Positions 17,371 to 25,739 of a stretch of DNA of 64,000 bases are shown piece by piece. The position numbers and the translations under genes were made by a program. Each line of letters starts with the position of its first letter. The stretch's first letter is position 1. Source of the stretch: Roseobacter weihaiensis (GTDB lineage: Bacteria > Pseudomonadota > Alphaproteobacteria > Rhodobacterales > Rhodobacteraceae); assembly GCF_020622345.1 (NCBI RefSeq), contig NZ_JACNMO010000004.1, positions 1-64,000 on the forward strand, in the 5' to 3' direction. A model generated the notes under the pieces. It saw nothing but the letters and a program-made list of their open reading frames with translations. It made no database searches and was not told the origin of the DNA.

Positions 17371-18197
17371 GATCTGTCCCTCAGGCGGGGGTTGAGCGCG
17401 TCGTTCAGGCCCTCACCCACCAGATTTATGGCGAGCACCGTCAGCAGGATGGCGATCCCCGGGAAGGTGCAGACCCACCATGCGGACCGCAGCAAGGTGC
17501 GCCCGGCACCGATCTGAAAACCCCAGCTCATAATGTTGGGATCGCCAAGACCCAGAAAGGCCAGCCCGCTTTCGATCAGGATGGCCGTGGCCACCATCAA
17601 GGAGCCGATCACGATGATCGGCGACAGGCAATTGGGCAGGATTTCCCCCAGCATGATCCGAACGTCCCCCATGCCCAGCGTATGACAGGCCTGTACGAAT
17701 TCGCGGTTACGCAGGCTCAGGAACTCGCCCCGGACGAGGCGCGCCACGGCGGGCCAGGAGACGACGGCGATGGCGATCACGATGCTCTCGATCGAGGGTT
17801 TCATGATGGCCACCAGCAGGATGGCAAAGAGAAAAGAGGGGATGGTCTGAAACATCTCGGTCGTGCGCATCAGCAGATTGTCGATGACACCCCCGTAGTA
17901 ACCGGCCAGCGCGCCCATGATGACGCCGACAAAGACAGCGACCAGCGTGGCGAGCAGCCCGATCAGCAACGAGGTCTTGGCCCCGTGGGCGATGCCTGCG
18001 GCCACATCGCGCCCCAGCGAGTCGCTGCCCAGAAGGAAACCATTCGCGCCGGGCGGCGACATGGACTGCCCTGCCAGGCTGAAGGGATCGGCAGGAAAAA
18101 ACAGCGGTGCCGAAATGGCCATCAGGAAGATCGCAATGAGAATGAACATCCCCATGACAGCCGAGCGATTGCGGGAAAAGAGTCTCCAGAATTGCAT
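17367..18197 (-). CDS. ABC transporter permease, DppC type
   Basis: The 276-residue inner-membrane protein has an N-terminal membrane segment (about 12-35), a long periplasmic stretch, and a five-helix core with the EAA loop ACHTLGMGDVRIMLGEILPN that contacts the ATPase. The sequence LLGSDSLGRDVAAGIAHG is the conserved entry of the DppC family. It pairs with the DppB-type gene 3 bases upstream and overlaps the ATPase gene downstream by 4 bases. Operon order (binding protein, B, C, DF) is standard. Confidence 0.92.
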   Translation of the reverse strand: MQFWRLFSRNRSAVMGMFILIAIFLMAISAPLFFPADPFSLAGQSMSPPGANGFLLGSDSLGRDVAAGIAHGAKTSLLIGLLATLVAVFVGVIMGALAGYYGGVIDNLLMRTTEMFQTIPSFLFAILLVAIMKPSIESIVIAIAVVSWPAVARLVRGEFLSLRNREFVQACHTLGMGDVRIMLGEILPNCLSPIIVIGSLMVATAILIESGLAFLGLGDPNIMSWGFQIGAGRTLLRSAWWVCTFPGIAILLTVLAINLVGEGLNDALNPRLRDRS

Positions 18198-18200
18198 ATC

Positions 18201-19187
18201 TCAGGCCATCTCGATACGGGGGTCGAGCGTGGAATAGATGATGTCCACGATCAGGTTGACAGCCACGACCAGGATCGCGGACAAGAGAAAAATGCCCAAC
18301 AGCAGGTTGAGATCCCGCGCAAAGAGCGCCTCGAAAGCGAGCATCCCAAGACCGGGCCAGGCAAAGACCGATTCCACGATCACCGACCCGCCAATGAGCG
18401 CGCCGACCTGCACCCCGGCCATGGTCACGACCGGCAGCAGCGCATTGCGCAACACGTGCACAAAGACGATGCGCCGCTCCGTCACACCTTTGGCGCGGGC
18501 GGTGGTCACATAGTCCTGTCCGGCCTGTTCCAGCATCGAGGCGCGCATCAAGCGCGTGTAGAGCGCAAGATAGAAGAGCGACAGTGTAATGGTTGGCAAA
18601 ACCAGGTGGTGGGCGATATCAAGCACCCTGTCCCAGCCTTCGTAGAACATTGCAAAATTCTCCATGCCGGAGGTGGGAAACCAGCCAAGATTAAGCGAAA
18701 ACACCACGATCAGCATCAGCCCGACCCAAAAGAGCGGGGTTGCATAGGTGATGAGCGCAAAGATCGAGATTACGGTGTCACGCCAGGTGTTCAGCCCGGA
18801 TGCCGCCACAAGCCCCAGCACGATCCCGAACCCAACCGCCAGCAGGATGGTTGAGGTCATCAGCAAAAGGGTCGGGAAAAAGCGGTCAAAGATCAGTTCG
18901 CTGACCGGCATATCATGGCGGAAGGAATAGCCCAGATCGAGCATCACCACGTTTTTGAGGTACACGCCCAGTTGCACCACCAAGGGCTTGTCGAGGCCGA
19001 ATTTTTCCCGCAGTTCCGCCATGTATTCGGGGGTGGCGGCCCCGGCCTCACCGGCAAGCACGTCGACTGCGTCACCTTCGGCCAGCTGCAGCAAAAAGAA
19101 ATTCAGAACCACGATGGCAAAGACAATCGGAATGGCCTGAAAGAGACGCTTCAGCACATATCTTGTGCGGCGCTGTGAACTCTCCAT
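18201..19187 (-). CDS. ABC transporter permease, DppB type
   Basis: The 328-residue permease starts MESSQRRTRYVLKRLFQAIP, with a first membrane helix at about 14-34, the DppB hallmark YLKNVVMLDLGYSFRHDMPV, and a coupling loop with DYVTTARAKGVTERRIVFVHVLRN. It forms the membrane channel with the DppC-type protein. AAAGGG precedes the ATG by about 6 bases. A stem-loop lies between it and the upstream binding-protein gene. Substrate unknown. Confidence 0.92.
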   Translation of the reverse strand: MESSQRRTRYVLKRLFQAIPIVFAIVVLNFFLLQLAEGDAVDVLAGEAGAATPEYMAELREKFGLDKPLVVQLGVYLKNVVMLDLGYSFRHDMPVSELIFDRFFPTLLLMTSTILLAVGFGIVLGLVAASGLNTWRDTVISIFALITYATPLFWVGLMLIVVFSLNLGWFPTSGMENFAMFYEGWDRVLDIAHHLVLPTITLSLFYLALYTRLMRASMLEQAGQDYVTTARAKGVTERRIVFVHVLRNALLPVVTMAGVQVGALIGGSVIVESVFAWPGLGMLAFEALFARDLNLLLGIFLLSAILVVAVNLIVDIIYSTLDPRIEMA

Positions 19188-19208
19188 GGATTGACCCTTT
19201 TAGTACCG

Positions 19209-19240
19209 GTACCGGCCAGAGACTGACCGGCACTTTTTTT
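19209..19240. repeat. stem-loop between binding-protein gene and permease gene, T-run on plus strand
   Basis: GTACCGG (19209-19215) pairs with CCGGCAC (19227-19233) with one G-T pair, and seven T follow on the plus strand (19234-19240). Read in the direction of the ABC operon (minus) it is an intercistronic hairpin after the solute-binding-protein gene. Read on the plus strand it looks like an intrinsic terminator that would stop antisense transcription. Confidence 0.6.
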
Positions 19241-19263
19241 ATCTGCGTATTCGGTTGGCAGGG

Positions 19264-20859
19264 CTACTCGGTGATCGAGGCCTCCGAGAACGACCCGTAA
19301 GCCCCCAGTGCGGATGTCGCGTGGTTCACCAGCTTGTCGTTGTAGACGGTCAGGAACTCCATCTCAAAGAGGTTCGCCACGGGCATGTCGTTTGCGAGGA
19401 TCGTCTGAATCTCGCCGTAGATTTCGCCGCGTTTGATGGGATCGGGTTCTTGCGCGCCAGCCGCCAGCAGCGCGTCAAGCTCCGGGTTGGAATACCGCGA
19501 CGCGTTCACGAAATGCGTGCCCTGACGGATTTGGTCCGTGCCGTAGTGGCGGTGAACCCCCAGTACCGGATCGGGCAGCTGGTAAAAGAAGTTCACGTTC
19601 ATTTCAAAGTCATACTCCGCATAAATGCGGTTCAGCCAGGTGGGAACGTCCTCGTAGCGCAGTTCAACCTCGATGCCGAGAGGCTTCATCGCCTGCTTCA
19701 TGTATTCGCCCGCCCGGCGCCAGTCTTCGCCGTAGGGGATCAGGTCAAGGGTGACATTGGCACGCACACCATTGGCGTCAGGCAGGATGCCGGCGTCATC
19801 CAGCTGCTTGATGGCGGCTTCGAGATCGCCGTTGGCCGGATAATTCGGCAGCCCCGCCTTATAGAGACCAACCTTGTCAAAGCTTGACGACAGCGCGGAG
19901 GTGGCGGGTTTGCCATAACCAAACCAGATATTGTCGATCAGGAACTGCCGGTCCATGACCAGTGACACGGCCCGGCGCATGGCCGGATTGTCAAACGGCG
20001 GCTTGGTGGTGTTGAACTCGATCAGCGCCATCGGGTTAATCATCGAATAGCCGTCGGTGGTGACTGAAAAGCCGTCCTGCTCGCGCAGGCGTACCGCGTC
20101 GATGTTCGGGATCGCCCCGTAGGCACCATACATCACCTCGCCATTTTCCAGGGCGGCCGTGCGGGTCGATGCGTCCGGGATAAACCGACCAACGACACGT
20201 TCAAGCAGTGGTTCGCCCGGCTTCCAGTAGTTTTCATTTCGATCAAGGCGGACGTATTGGCCCTTTCTCCATTCCACAAAGGTGAAAGGTCCCGTGCCGA
20301 CCGGATTGGTCGCCAGGTCAGAGGCGCGCAGATCCGTGCCTTCCAGCAGGTGCTTGGGCACCATCGGGCTTTCATAAGAGGACAGCGCGCGCAACATGTA
20401 AGGGGCTGGATTCGCCAGATTGAAAACAGCCGTATAGTCATCGGGCGTATCAATCGAGGTAACTTCGCGGAAAGAGTTCGGGCCGCGCGGGTGTACCTGT
20501 TTGAGCACCTCCATCACTGTGAATTGTACGTCCGCCGACGTAAACGGCGCGCCATCATGCCACTGGACCCCTTCGCGCAGCGTGAAGGTGATGGTCTTGC
20601 CATCATCGCTGACCTCATAGCTCTCCGCCAGCGACGGTACGATCTGCAGATCGTTATCGTATTCGAACAACCCATCGTAGATCTTTGGCGCAACCAGCCC
20701 GATCGGTCCCGACGTCGACAGGAAGGACGCCAGCGAAGGGGGTTCCGGCTGAACCAGATAAACCAGGTTTCCGCCCGCGTTCTGAGCCAGTGCTGAAAGG
20801 GGTGAGAGAGCAAGCCCGACGGCGCAGGTTGCCCCCATGAGCAGGGTCTTGAAATTCAT
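19264..20859 (-). CDS. ABC transporter solute-binding protein, family 5 (DppA/OppA type)
   Basis: The 531-residue precursor has a signal peptide (about 1-25, ending LSALAQ) and the family-5 periplasmic binding fold, with YDGLFEYDNDLQIVPSLAESYE, TFTLREGVQWHDGAPFTSADV and NPVGTGPFTFVEWRKGQYV. It captures the ligand outside the membrane and delivers it to DppB/C. AAGGAG lies upstream of the ATG, the first gene of the operon. The ligand is not predictable from sequence; the neighbours (amidase-like, molybdoenzyme, hydrolase) suggest an N-substituted amide, an oxide or a peptide-like compound. Confidence 0.92.
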   Translation of the reverse strand: MNFKTLLMGATCAVGLALSPLSALAQNAGGNLVYLVQPEPPSLASFLSTSGPIGLVAPKIYDGLFEYDNDLQIVPSLAESYEVSDDGKTITFTLREGVQWHDGAPFTSADVQFTVMEVLKQVHPRGPNSFREVTSIDTPDDYTAVFNLANPAPYMLRALSSYESPMVPKHLLEGTDLRASDLATNPVGTGPFTFVEWRKGQYVRLDRNENYWKPGEPLLERVVGRFIPDASTRTAALENGEVMYGAYGAIPNIDAVRLREQDGFSVTTDGYSMINPMALIEFNTTKPPFDNPAMRRAVSLVMDRQFLIDNIWFGYGKPATSALSSSFDKVGLYKAGLPNYPANGDLEAAIKQLDDAGILPDANGVRANVTLDLIPYGEDWRRAGEYMKQAMKPLGIEVELRYEDVPTWLNRIYAEYDFEMNVNFFYQLPDPVLGVHRHYGTDQIRQGTHFVNASRYSNPELDALLAAGAQEPDPIKRGEIYGEIQTILANDMPVANLFEMEFLTVYNDKLVNHATSALGAYGSFSEASITE

Positions 20860-21550
20860 TCGTCATTCTCCTTGTTGCCGTTCATCCCCGAAACCGGGGC
20901 GCCGATGTGGCGTTGCCGCCATCTGGTTTTTATAATTGCCAAACCCCATTGGTCTTTTTCAGGGGGCCAGGGTCAATTGAAAGCTTAACGTTTGACCATT
21001 ATTGGATCACAGACCCGAAGATTGCTACTTTTTTAGTCAATTTTCTCAAGTCTGTACATGAAAATTCTGGCTTGAGAGAGGCGGATGACCCGGGTTGCAC
21101 ATTACATCGCAAGGGGTTTGCGTCGCGAAAAATCAGGCAAGCAAGGGCCTGGGGCATTTCCGGGCCTCCAGGGCGGAGACCGCTGCTCCGGCAAGTCTTA
21201 TGCCGGTCGCCCCTGTGCTACACCTTGGATTGGGGGGCAAAGGGGCCATTTTTGCATGCGGCGCAATGAGTTGAGAGAATGTTCAGGCCTTTGCTGATGG
21301 TCTGCCCGCTGCGGTGCGGTTTAGGCCGGGCAACGAGGGTTGCACTCCATTCGAGGGAACCAGTGAGGCCGCCCAAACGCACCGACCTCGCGCAAAGCGG
21401 GAGCGCGTTTTCCAAAGCCAGGCCCAAACGGCGCGGGACGAATGGGCCAGCATCTGCCAAGGGAAAAGGCGAAGCCCGTATTGCGCAGCCGGTTCACCGT
21501 TCGAATATCAAGTTGCGGTTCTTCTCATCTGAGGGTCAACTGGTGTCATC
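20860..21550. other. long intergenic region, nothing recognised
   Basis: This 690-base gap separates the divergent ABC and Mla operons and should hold both promoters. Short frames on both strands are Arg/Gly-rich and lack motifs or ribosome sites. Bases 20940-21070 are AT-rich, consistent with a promoter for the minus-strand operon. I see no RNA gene or repeat. Confidence 0.45.
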
Positions 21551-22675
21551 ATGGCAACGGCAACCGTCACAATCGAACACGGCAAGAGCGATCCGGTTTT
21601 GCGGCTGGGCGGTCATTTTGTGACGGAGGCGCTTGCCGCAATTGAAGATCGCTTCGCTCTTTTTGCGACGGATGCCAAAAAAGTTCAGGTTGATTTGACC
21701 GAGGTGCAGACACTCGATACGGGTGGGGCCTGGATGATTGCCAACCTTAAGGCCCGGTTGCAGGCCGAAGGTGTGGTGCTGGAACTCGTCGGCTGTTCCG
21801 CTGAACGCCTCGCCCTCATCAACACGGTGGCCGACGCGCTCCCGACGGAGGTGGGCATCGATGCGCCGCCGGGCGGGTTTCTCGCGTGGATAGAAGAGCT
21901 TGGCGGCAAGACGGTCGCGCTTTTCAAAGCGGTTTTGTCGTTCCTGAATTTTACCGGCCTGGTCTTGCACCGTCTCTCGCGTACAGCGGTCAAGCCGTGG
22001 CGTCTGCGGGGCATCTCACTGGTCAGCCAGATGCAGGAGGTGGGGCTGAATGCGGTGCCGATTATCGCCTTGATGGGCTTTCTGATCGGCATCGTATTGG
22101 CTTTTCAGGGGGCCGCACAGCTGCGGCAGTTCGGGGCCGAGGTTTTTGTCGTCGATCTGATCGCTGTCTCGGTCCTGCGAGAGCTGGGGATTTTGCTGAC
22201 TGCCATAATCGTGGCCGGGCGATCCGGGTCGGCGTTCACAGCGTCCATTGGATCCATGAAAGTGCGCGAAGAGATTGACGCGATGCGCACGCTTGGCCTT
22301 GATCCGGTTGAGGTGCTGGTGCTGCCACGGGTCCTGGCGCTGATTGTCATGTTGCCGATCCTCGGTCTGATCGCTAACATCTGCGCTCTGGTGGGCGGCG
22401 CATTGATGAGCTGGATAGAGCTGGGGATCAGCCCCGGCATGTTCATGACACGGTTTGTCGACAACACCGACGTCTGGCATCTGGGCGTGGGGATGATCAA
22501 AGCCCCGTTTTTTGCCTTCGTCATCAGCATTGTGGGGTGCTGGCAGGCGCTGCAGGTGGGCGGGTCTTCGGAAAGTGTCGGGCAGCGCACAACGCAATCC
22601 GTTGTTCAGTCCATTTTTCTGGTGATCGTCTTGGACGCCTGCTTTTCGGTTTTCTTTGCGGAGGTCGGCTTGTGA
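21551..22675 (+). CDS. mlaE: MlaE-type lipid ABC permease with N-terminal STAS-like domain
   Basis: The 374-residue protein begins with a STAS-like domain (about 1-100; VDLTEVQTLDTGGAWMIANL), equivalent to MlaB fused to the permease, followed by the MlaE membrane domain (about 130-374) with VPIIALMGFLIGIVLAFQGA, VLRELGILLTAIIVAGRSGS and MRTLGLDPVEVLVLPRVLAL. With MlaF and MlaD it moves phospholipids between the two membranes, maintaining outer-membrane asymmetry. The stop overlaps the mlaF start as GTGA, so the two are translationally coupled. Confidence 0.93.
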   Translation: MATATVTIEHGKSDPVLRLGGHFVTEALAAIEDRFALFATDAKKVQVDLTEVQTLDTGGAWMIANLKARLQAEGVVLELVGCSAERLALINTVADALPTEVGIDAPPGGFLAWIEELGGKTVALFKAVLSFLNFTGLVLHRLSRTAVKPWRLRGISLVSQMQEVGLNAVPIIALMGFLIGIVLAFQGAAQLRQFGAEVFVVDLIAVSVLRELGILLTAIIVAGRSGSAFTASIGSMKVREEIDAMRTLGLDPVEVLVLPRVLALIVMLPILGLIANICALVGGALMSWIELGISPGMFMTRFVDNTDVWHLGVGMIKAPFFAFVISIVGCWQALQVGGSSESVGQRTTQSVVQSIFLVIVLDACFSVFFAEVGL

Positions 22676-23481
22676 AAGACACCCCCGATCAGTCACATCC
22701 CGCCGATACGGCGCAAACCCGCGAGGCGGTCATCCAGGTGCGGGGTCTGCGCACCGCGTTCGGCCCGCAAGTGGTGCATGAGAACCTCGACCTCGATGTC
22801 TGGAGGGGAGAGGTTTTGGGCATTGTGGGAGGGTCGGGCACCGGCAAGTCGGTGCTGCTGCGCAGCATCGTCGGTCTGATCCGTCCCGCCGCAGGGAACA
22901 TTCGCGTTCTTGGAACAGACGTTGTGAATGGCCCGGAGGCGGACCGGCGAAGGGTTGAAAAGCAATGGGGCGTGGCCTTTCAGGACGGTGCACTCTTTTC
23001 CTCGCTGACGGTCTTGCAGAATGTCATGGCCCCGATGAGAGAACATCTCAGGCTGTCTCACGGCTTGATGAAAGGCCTGGGAGAGTTGAAGATCAGCCTT
23101 GTCGGGTTGCCGCCGCTAAGCTGTGGCAAGTTTCCGTCCGAGCTGTCGGGGGGCATGCGTAAGCGGGCAGCGCTCGCGCGCGCGCTCGCCCTTGATCCGC
23201 AGATTGTGTTTCTGGATGAACCCACCGCGGGGCTCGATCCGATTGGCGCGGCAGCCTACGACGATCTTATCGGCGAATTGCAAAACTCGCTTGGCTTGAC
23301 GGTGTTTATGGTGACCCATGACCTCGACAGCCTTTACGCGATCTGCAACCGTGTTGCCGTGCTTGCGGAAAAGCGCGTATTGGTGGAAGGGCCGGTGGAA
23401 AACATGGTCGAGGTCGATCATCCTTGGGTGCAGGAATACTTTACCGGCCCGCGCGCCCGCGCCGCTAAAGCGACCGATTGA
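22672..23481 (+). CDS. mlaF: MlaF-type lipid ABC transporter ATPase
   Basis: The 269-residue ATPase has GGSGTGKSVLLRS (Walker A), LSGGMRKRAALAR (signature, the GGM form typical of MlaF) and IVFLDEPTAGLDP (Walker B), and ends with an H-loop MVTHDLDSLY. The start is the GTG overlapping the mlaE stop. An in-frame upstream start would lie inside mlaE and give residues unlike the family. It energises the MlaE channel. Confidence 0.93.
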   Translation: MKDTPDQSHPADTAQTREAVIQVRGLRTAFGPQVVHENLDLDVWRGEVLGIVGGSGTGKSVLLRSIVGLIRPAAGNIRVLGTDVVNGPEADRRRVEKQWGVAFQDGALFSSLTVLQNVMAPMREHLRLSHGLMKGLGELKISLVGLPPLSCGKFPSELSGGMRKRAALARALALDPQIVFLDEPTAGLDPIGAAAYDDLIGELQNSLGLTVFMVTHDLDSLYAICNRVAVLAEKRVLVEGPVENMVEVDHPWVQEYFTGPRARAAKATD

Positions 23482-23496
23482 GAGGAAAGACCCGCA

Positions 23497-24783
23497 ATGG
23501 AGACCAAGGCCAACTATGTTCTGATAGGCACCTTCACGCTGATTGGAATTCTGGCGGGCTTTGGGTTTTTGCTCTGGCTGGCCAAGGTCGAGGTTGACCG
23601 GCAATATGCCTATTACGACGTGCTTTTCAATAATGTGTCCGGCCTGAACGAAGCCGGTGATGTGCGCTACAATGGCCTTCCTGTCGGACAGATCGTCGAT
23701 CTGGCCCTCGATCCGCAGGACCCCTCAAAGGTAAGAGTGCGCCTCGAGGTCGATGCCGCGACGCCCGTGAAAACGGACACAATCGCAACGTTGCAATCTC
23801 TGGGCGTGACGGGTGTGAGCTTTGTGGGGCTGTCCGGCGGGAGCCCTGATGCCGACAATCTGCCGCAGGGTGGGTTGATCCGATCAGAGATCAGCGCTTT
23901 TCAGTCTGTTTTGCAGGGCGCGCCAGAGCTTTTGCAGAAGGCCGTTCTGCTGCTTGAAGACATCAATTCCGTCGTCAACGAAGAGAACCGGGACGCGGTG
24001 AGTGCCATTCTGACCAATCTCTCCTCGGCCTCGGGCCGGCTGGACCGGACATTGGCGGATTTCGAAACACTTTCGGACGATCTTAGTCTTGCCGCGCGTG
24101 AAGTCTCGAATTTCACAGATCAGCTGGGTGATCTGTCGCAGTCCGCCGAGACAACGCTGACGACGGCGACGCAGACGCTGGAGACCGCACAAGGTGCGAT
24201 TGAACGCACCGATGGCGTGATTGAGACGGCGAACCGGACGCTGTCGACGATGGATGACACTTTTGCGTCGGCAAACACCCTGATCGAAGGCGATCTGGCA
24301 GAGTTTGTGCGACAGGGCAGGGCAACCGCGGCCGCGATCGACACCACCTTGACGGCGCTTGATCCGACGCTGGTGGACACGCTGCAAGCCGCCCGCAACA
24401 CCCTGACCGAAGCGGAAGAGACCTTTGCCTCGGCCAATCGTGTGTTGAATGAGGACATTGACACGATCCTGAGCGATGCAAGCCGCGCGGTGAACAGCTT
24501 CCGAACCACCGTTGAAAGCGCGTCGGGAGACATCGCGCTGATCTCAGCGGAGGTGTTGAAAGCGTCGCAATCGGCCTCCAATTTCGCGGGTACCTTGGAA
24601 GCGGTTCTGGTCCAAAACCGCCGACAGCTTTCAAATTTCATCAGGGTAGGGCTGCCGGAATTTCTGCGCCTTACGGAAGAAGCCCGGATTCTGGTCAGCG
24701 ATCTTGATCGATTTGTTGAACGGGCCCAAAGAGACCCGGCGCGGTTTCTTCTTGGCACGCAAGGCTCGGAGTTTCGGAGATGA
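23497..24783 (+). CDS. mlaD: MlaD/MCE-domain lipid-binding protein
   Basis: The 428-residue protein has one membrane anchor (about 8-30, GTFTLIGILAGFGFLLWLA), a single MCE domain (about 38-120; DVLFNNVSGLNEAGDVRYNGLPVGQI, GVTGVSFVGLSGG) and a long helical C-terminal region (about 150-400). It would form a periplasmic hexameric ring on MlaE with the helices extending as a tube or tether. It is longer than enterobacterial MlaD (about 180 residues) because of the helical tail, which contains a repeat (TFASAN twice, about 60 residues apart). It has an ATGA overlap with the next gene. Confidence 0.92.
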   Translation: METKANYVLIGTFTLIGILAGFGFLLWLAKVEVDRQYAYYDVLFNNVSGLNEAGDVRYNGLPVGQIVDLALDPQDPSKVRVRLEVDAATPVKTDTIATLQSLGVTGVSFVGLSGGSPDADNLPQGGLIRSEISAFQSVLQGAPELLQKAVLLLEDINSVVNEENRDAVSAILTNLSSASGRLDRTLADFETLSDDLSLAAREVSNFTDQLGDLSQSAETTLTTATQTLETAQGAIERTDGVIETANRTLSTMDDTFASANTLIEGDLAEFVRQGRATAAAIDTTLTALDPTLVDTLQAARNTLTEAEETFASANRVLNEDIDTILSDASRAVNSFRTTVESASGDIALISAEVLKASQSASNFAGTLEAVLVQNRRQLSNFIRVGLPEFLRLTEEARILVSDLDRFVERAQRDPARFLLGTQGSEFRR

Positions 24784-25448
24784 CCGGTTTCCTGTTCCGG
24801 CTGATGCCCTTGCTGGTTGTCCTCGGGTCCGTCAGTGGCTGCGCGGGGCTCAGCACATTGACATCGGTCACCGCGCCAACGGATCTTTATACTCTCACCC
24901 CAAAAAGCACGTTTGATCCCGCGCTTCCCCGGCTAAGGCAACAAATTGTCGTTCAGGAACCGACCGCGACGGCAGCGGTCAGCAATGACCGTATCGCTGT
25001 GCAGCCCTCTCCTCTTCAGGTAGAGTATCTGAGCGGCGCGCGTTGGGTCGACCTTGCCCCCGTCATTATTCAGGCGCTCTTGATCGAGAGCTATGAGAAC
25101 AGCGGCAAAGTTGACGCTGTGGGCCGATCTGCGGTCAGCTTGCGGGCAGATTACCTGATTGTTACCGATTTGCGCGAATTTCAGGCCCGCGTTCCTCCGG
25201 CAGTGGCGGAAAACGACCGTCTTCAAGTGCAGGTCAGACTGAACTTTAAGCTGGTGAATGCCGATGTGGATCGCATCATTGCGTCACGCTCATTTGAAGA
25301 AATCGTCGACACTCAGAGTGACGACGCGGGAGATATCGCGTTGGCGTTTGACCAAGCCCTTGGGAGCGTGATGCGCGATGCGGTGGAATGGAGCATACGC
25401 GAGATGCATGCGGACGCGCTCGAAAGGCCTGCCGCGTTGGAGGACTGA
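24780..25448 (+). CDS. ABC-type transport auxiliary lipoprotein (PqiC-like)
   Basis: The 222-residue precursor has a lipoprotein signal ending in VSGC (Cys at about residue 21), then TDLYTLTPKSTFD and a domain of the PqiC/DUF330 type (VQPSPLQVEYLSGARWVDLAPVIIQALLIESYENSGKVDAVGR). Such lipoproteins sit in the outer membrane and are thought to receive the MCE tube. It is the last gene of the Mla operon, coupled to mlaD by ATGA. About 290 bases follow before the next (convergent) gene, without a recognised feature. Confidence 0.85.
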   Translation: MTGFLFRLMPLLVVLGSVSGCAGLSTLTSVTAPTDLYTLTPKSTFDPALPRLRQQIVVQEPTATAAVSNDRIAVQPSPLQVEYLSGARWVDLAPVIIQALLIESYENSGKVDAVGRSAVSLRADYLIVTDLREFQARVPPAVAENDRLQVQVRLNFKLVNADVDRIIASRSFEEIVDTQSDDAGDIALAFDQALGSVMRDAVEWSIREMHADALERPAALED

Positions 25449-25739
25449 TCGCATCGAGCGAAAGTTTCCGCCTGTCGGAGAACCCCCAAATATGAAATCG
25501 TCAAACAAGGGCTTCCGATCCTTGATCCTTTTTGCTCCCGCCTGGATCAGGGGTTGCACGCGGCTGAAACAGGCACCCTCGCATGACTTGAGATGCGGCG
25601 GACCATGCAGATATCGGTGAAAGCCCCGTCCCCAGACCTTCGGCAAGCTGAAACAGGCAGAACGGACACTGGGTTGGTCTTTGATGCTTTCGCCATGACG
25701 TACATCACCGGCATCCGTTTTTTGCGCGGCGCAACGGGT

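Noticed and set aside
19209-19240. Intrinsic terminator for the minus-strand ABC operon
   Set aside because: The T-run is on the plus strand, so it cannot terminate the operon; it is kept only as a hairpin.
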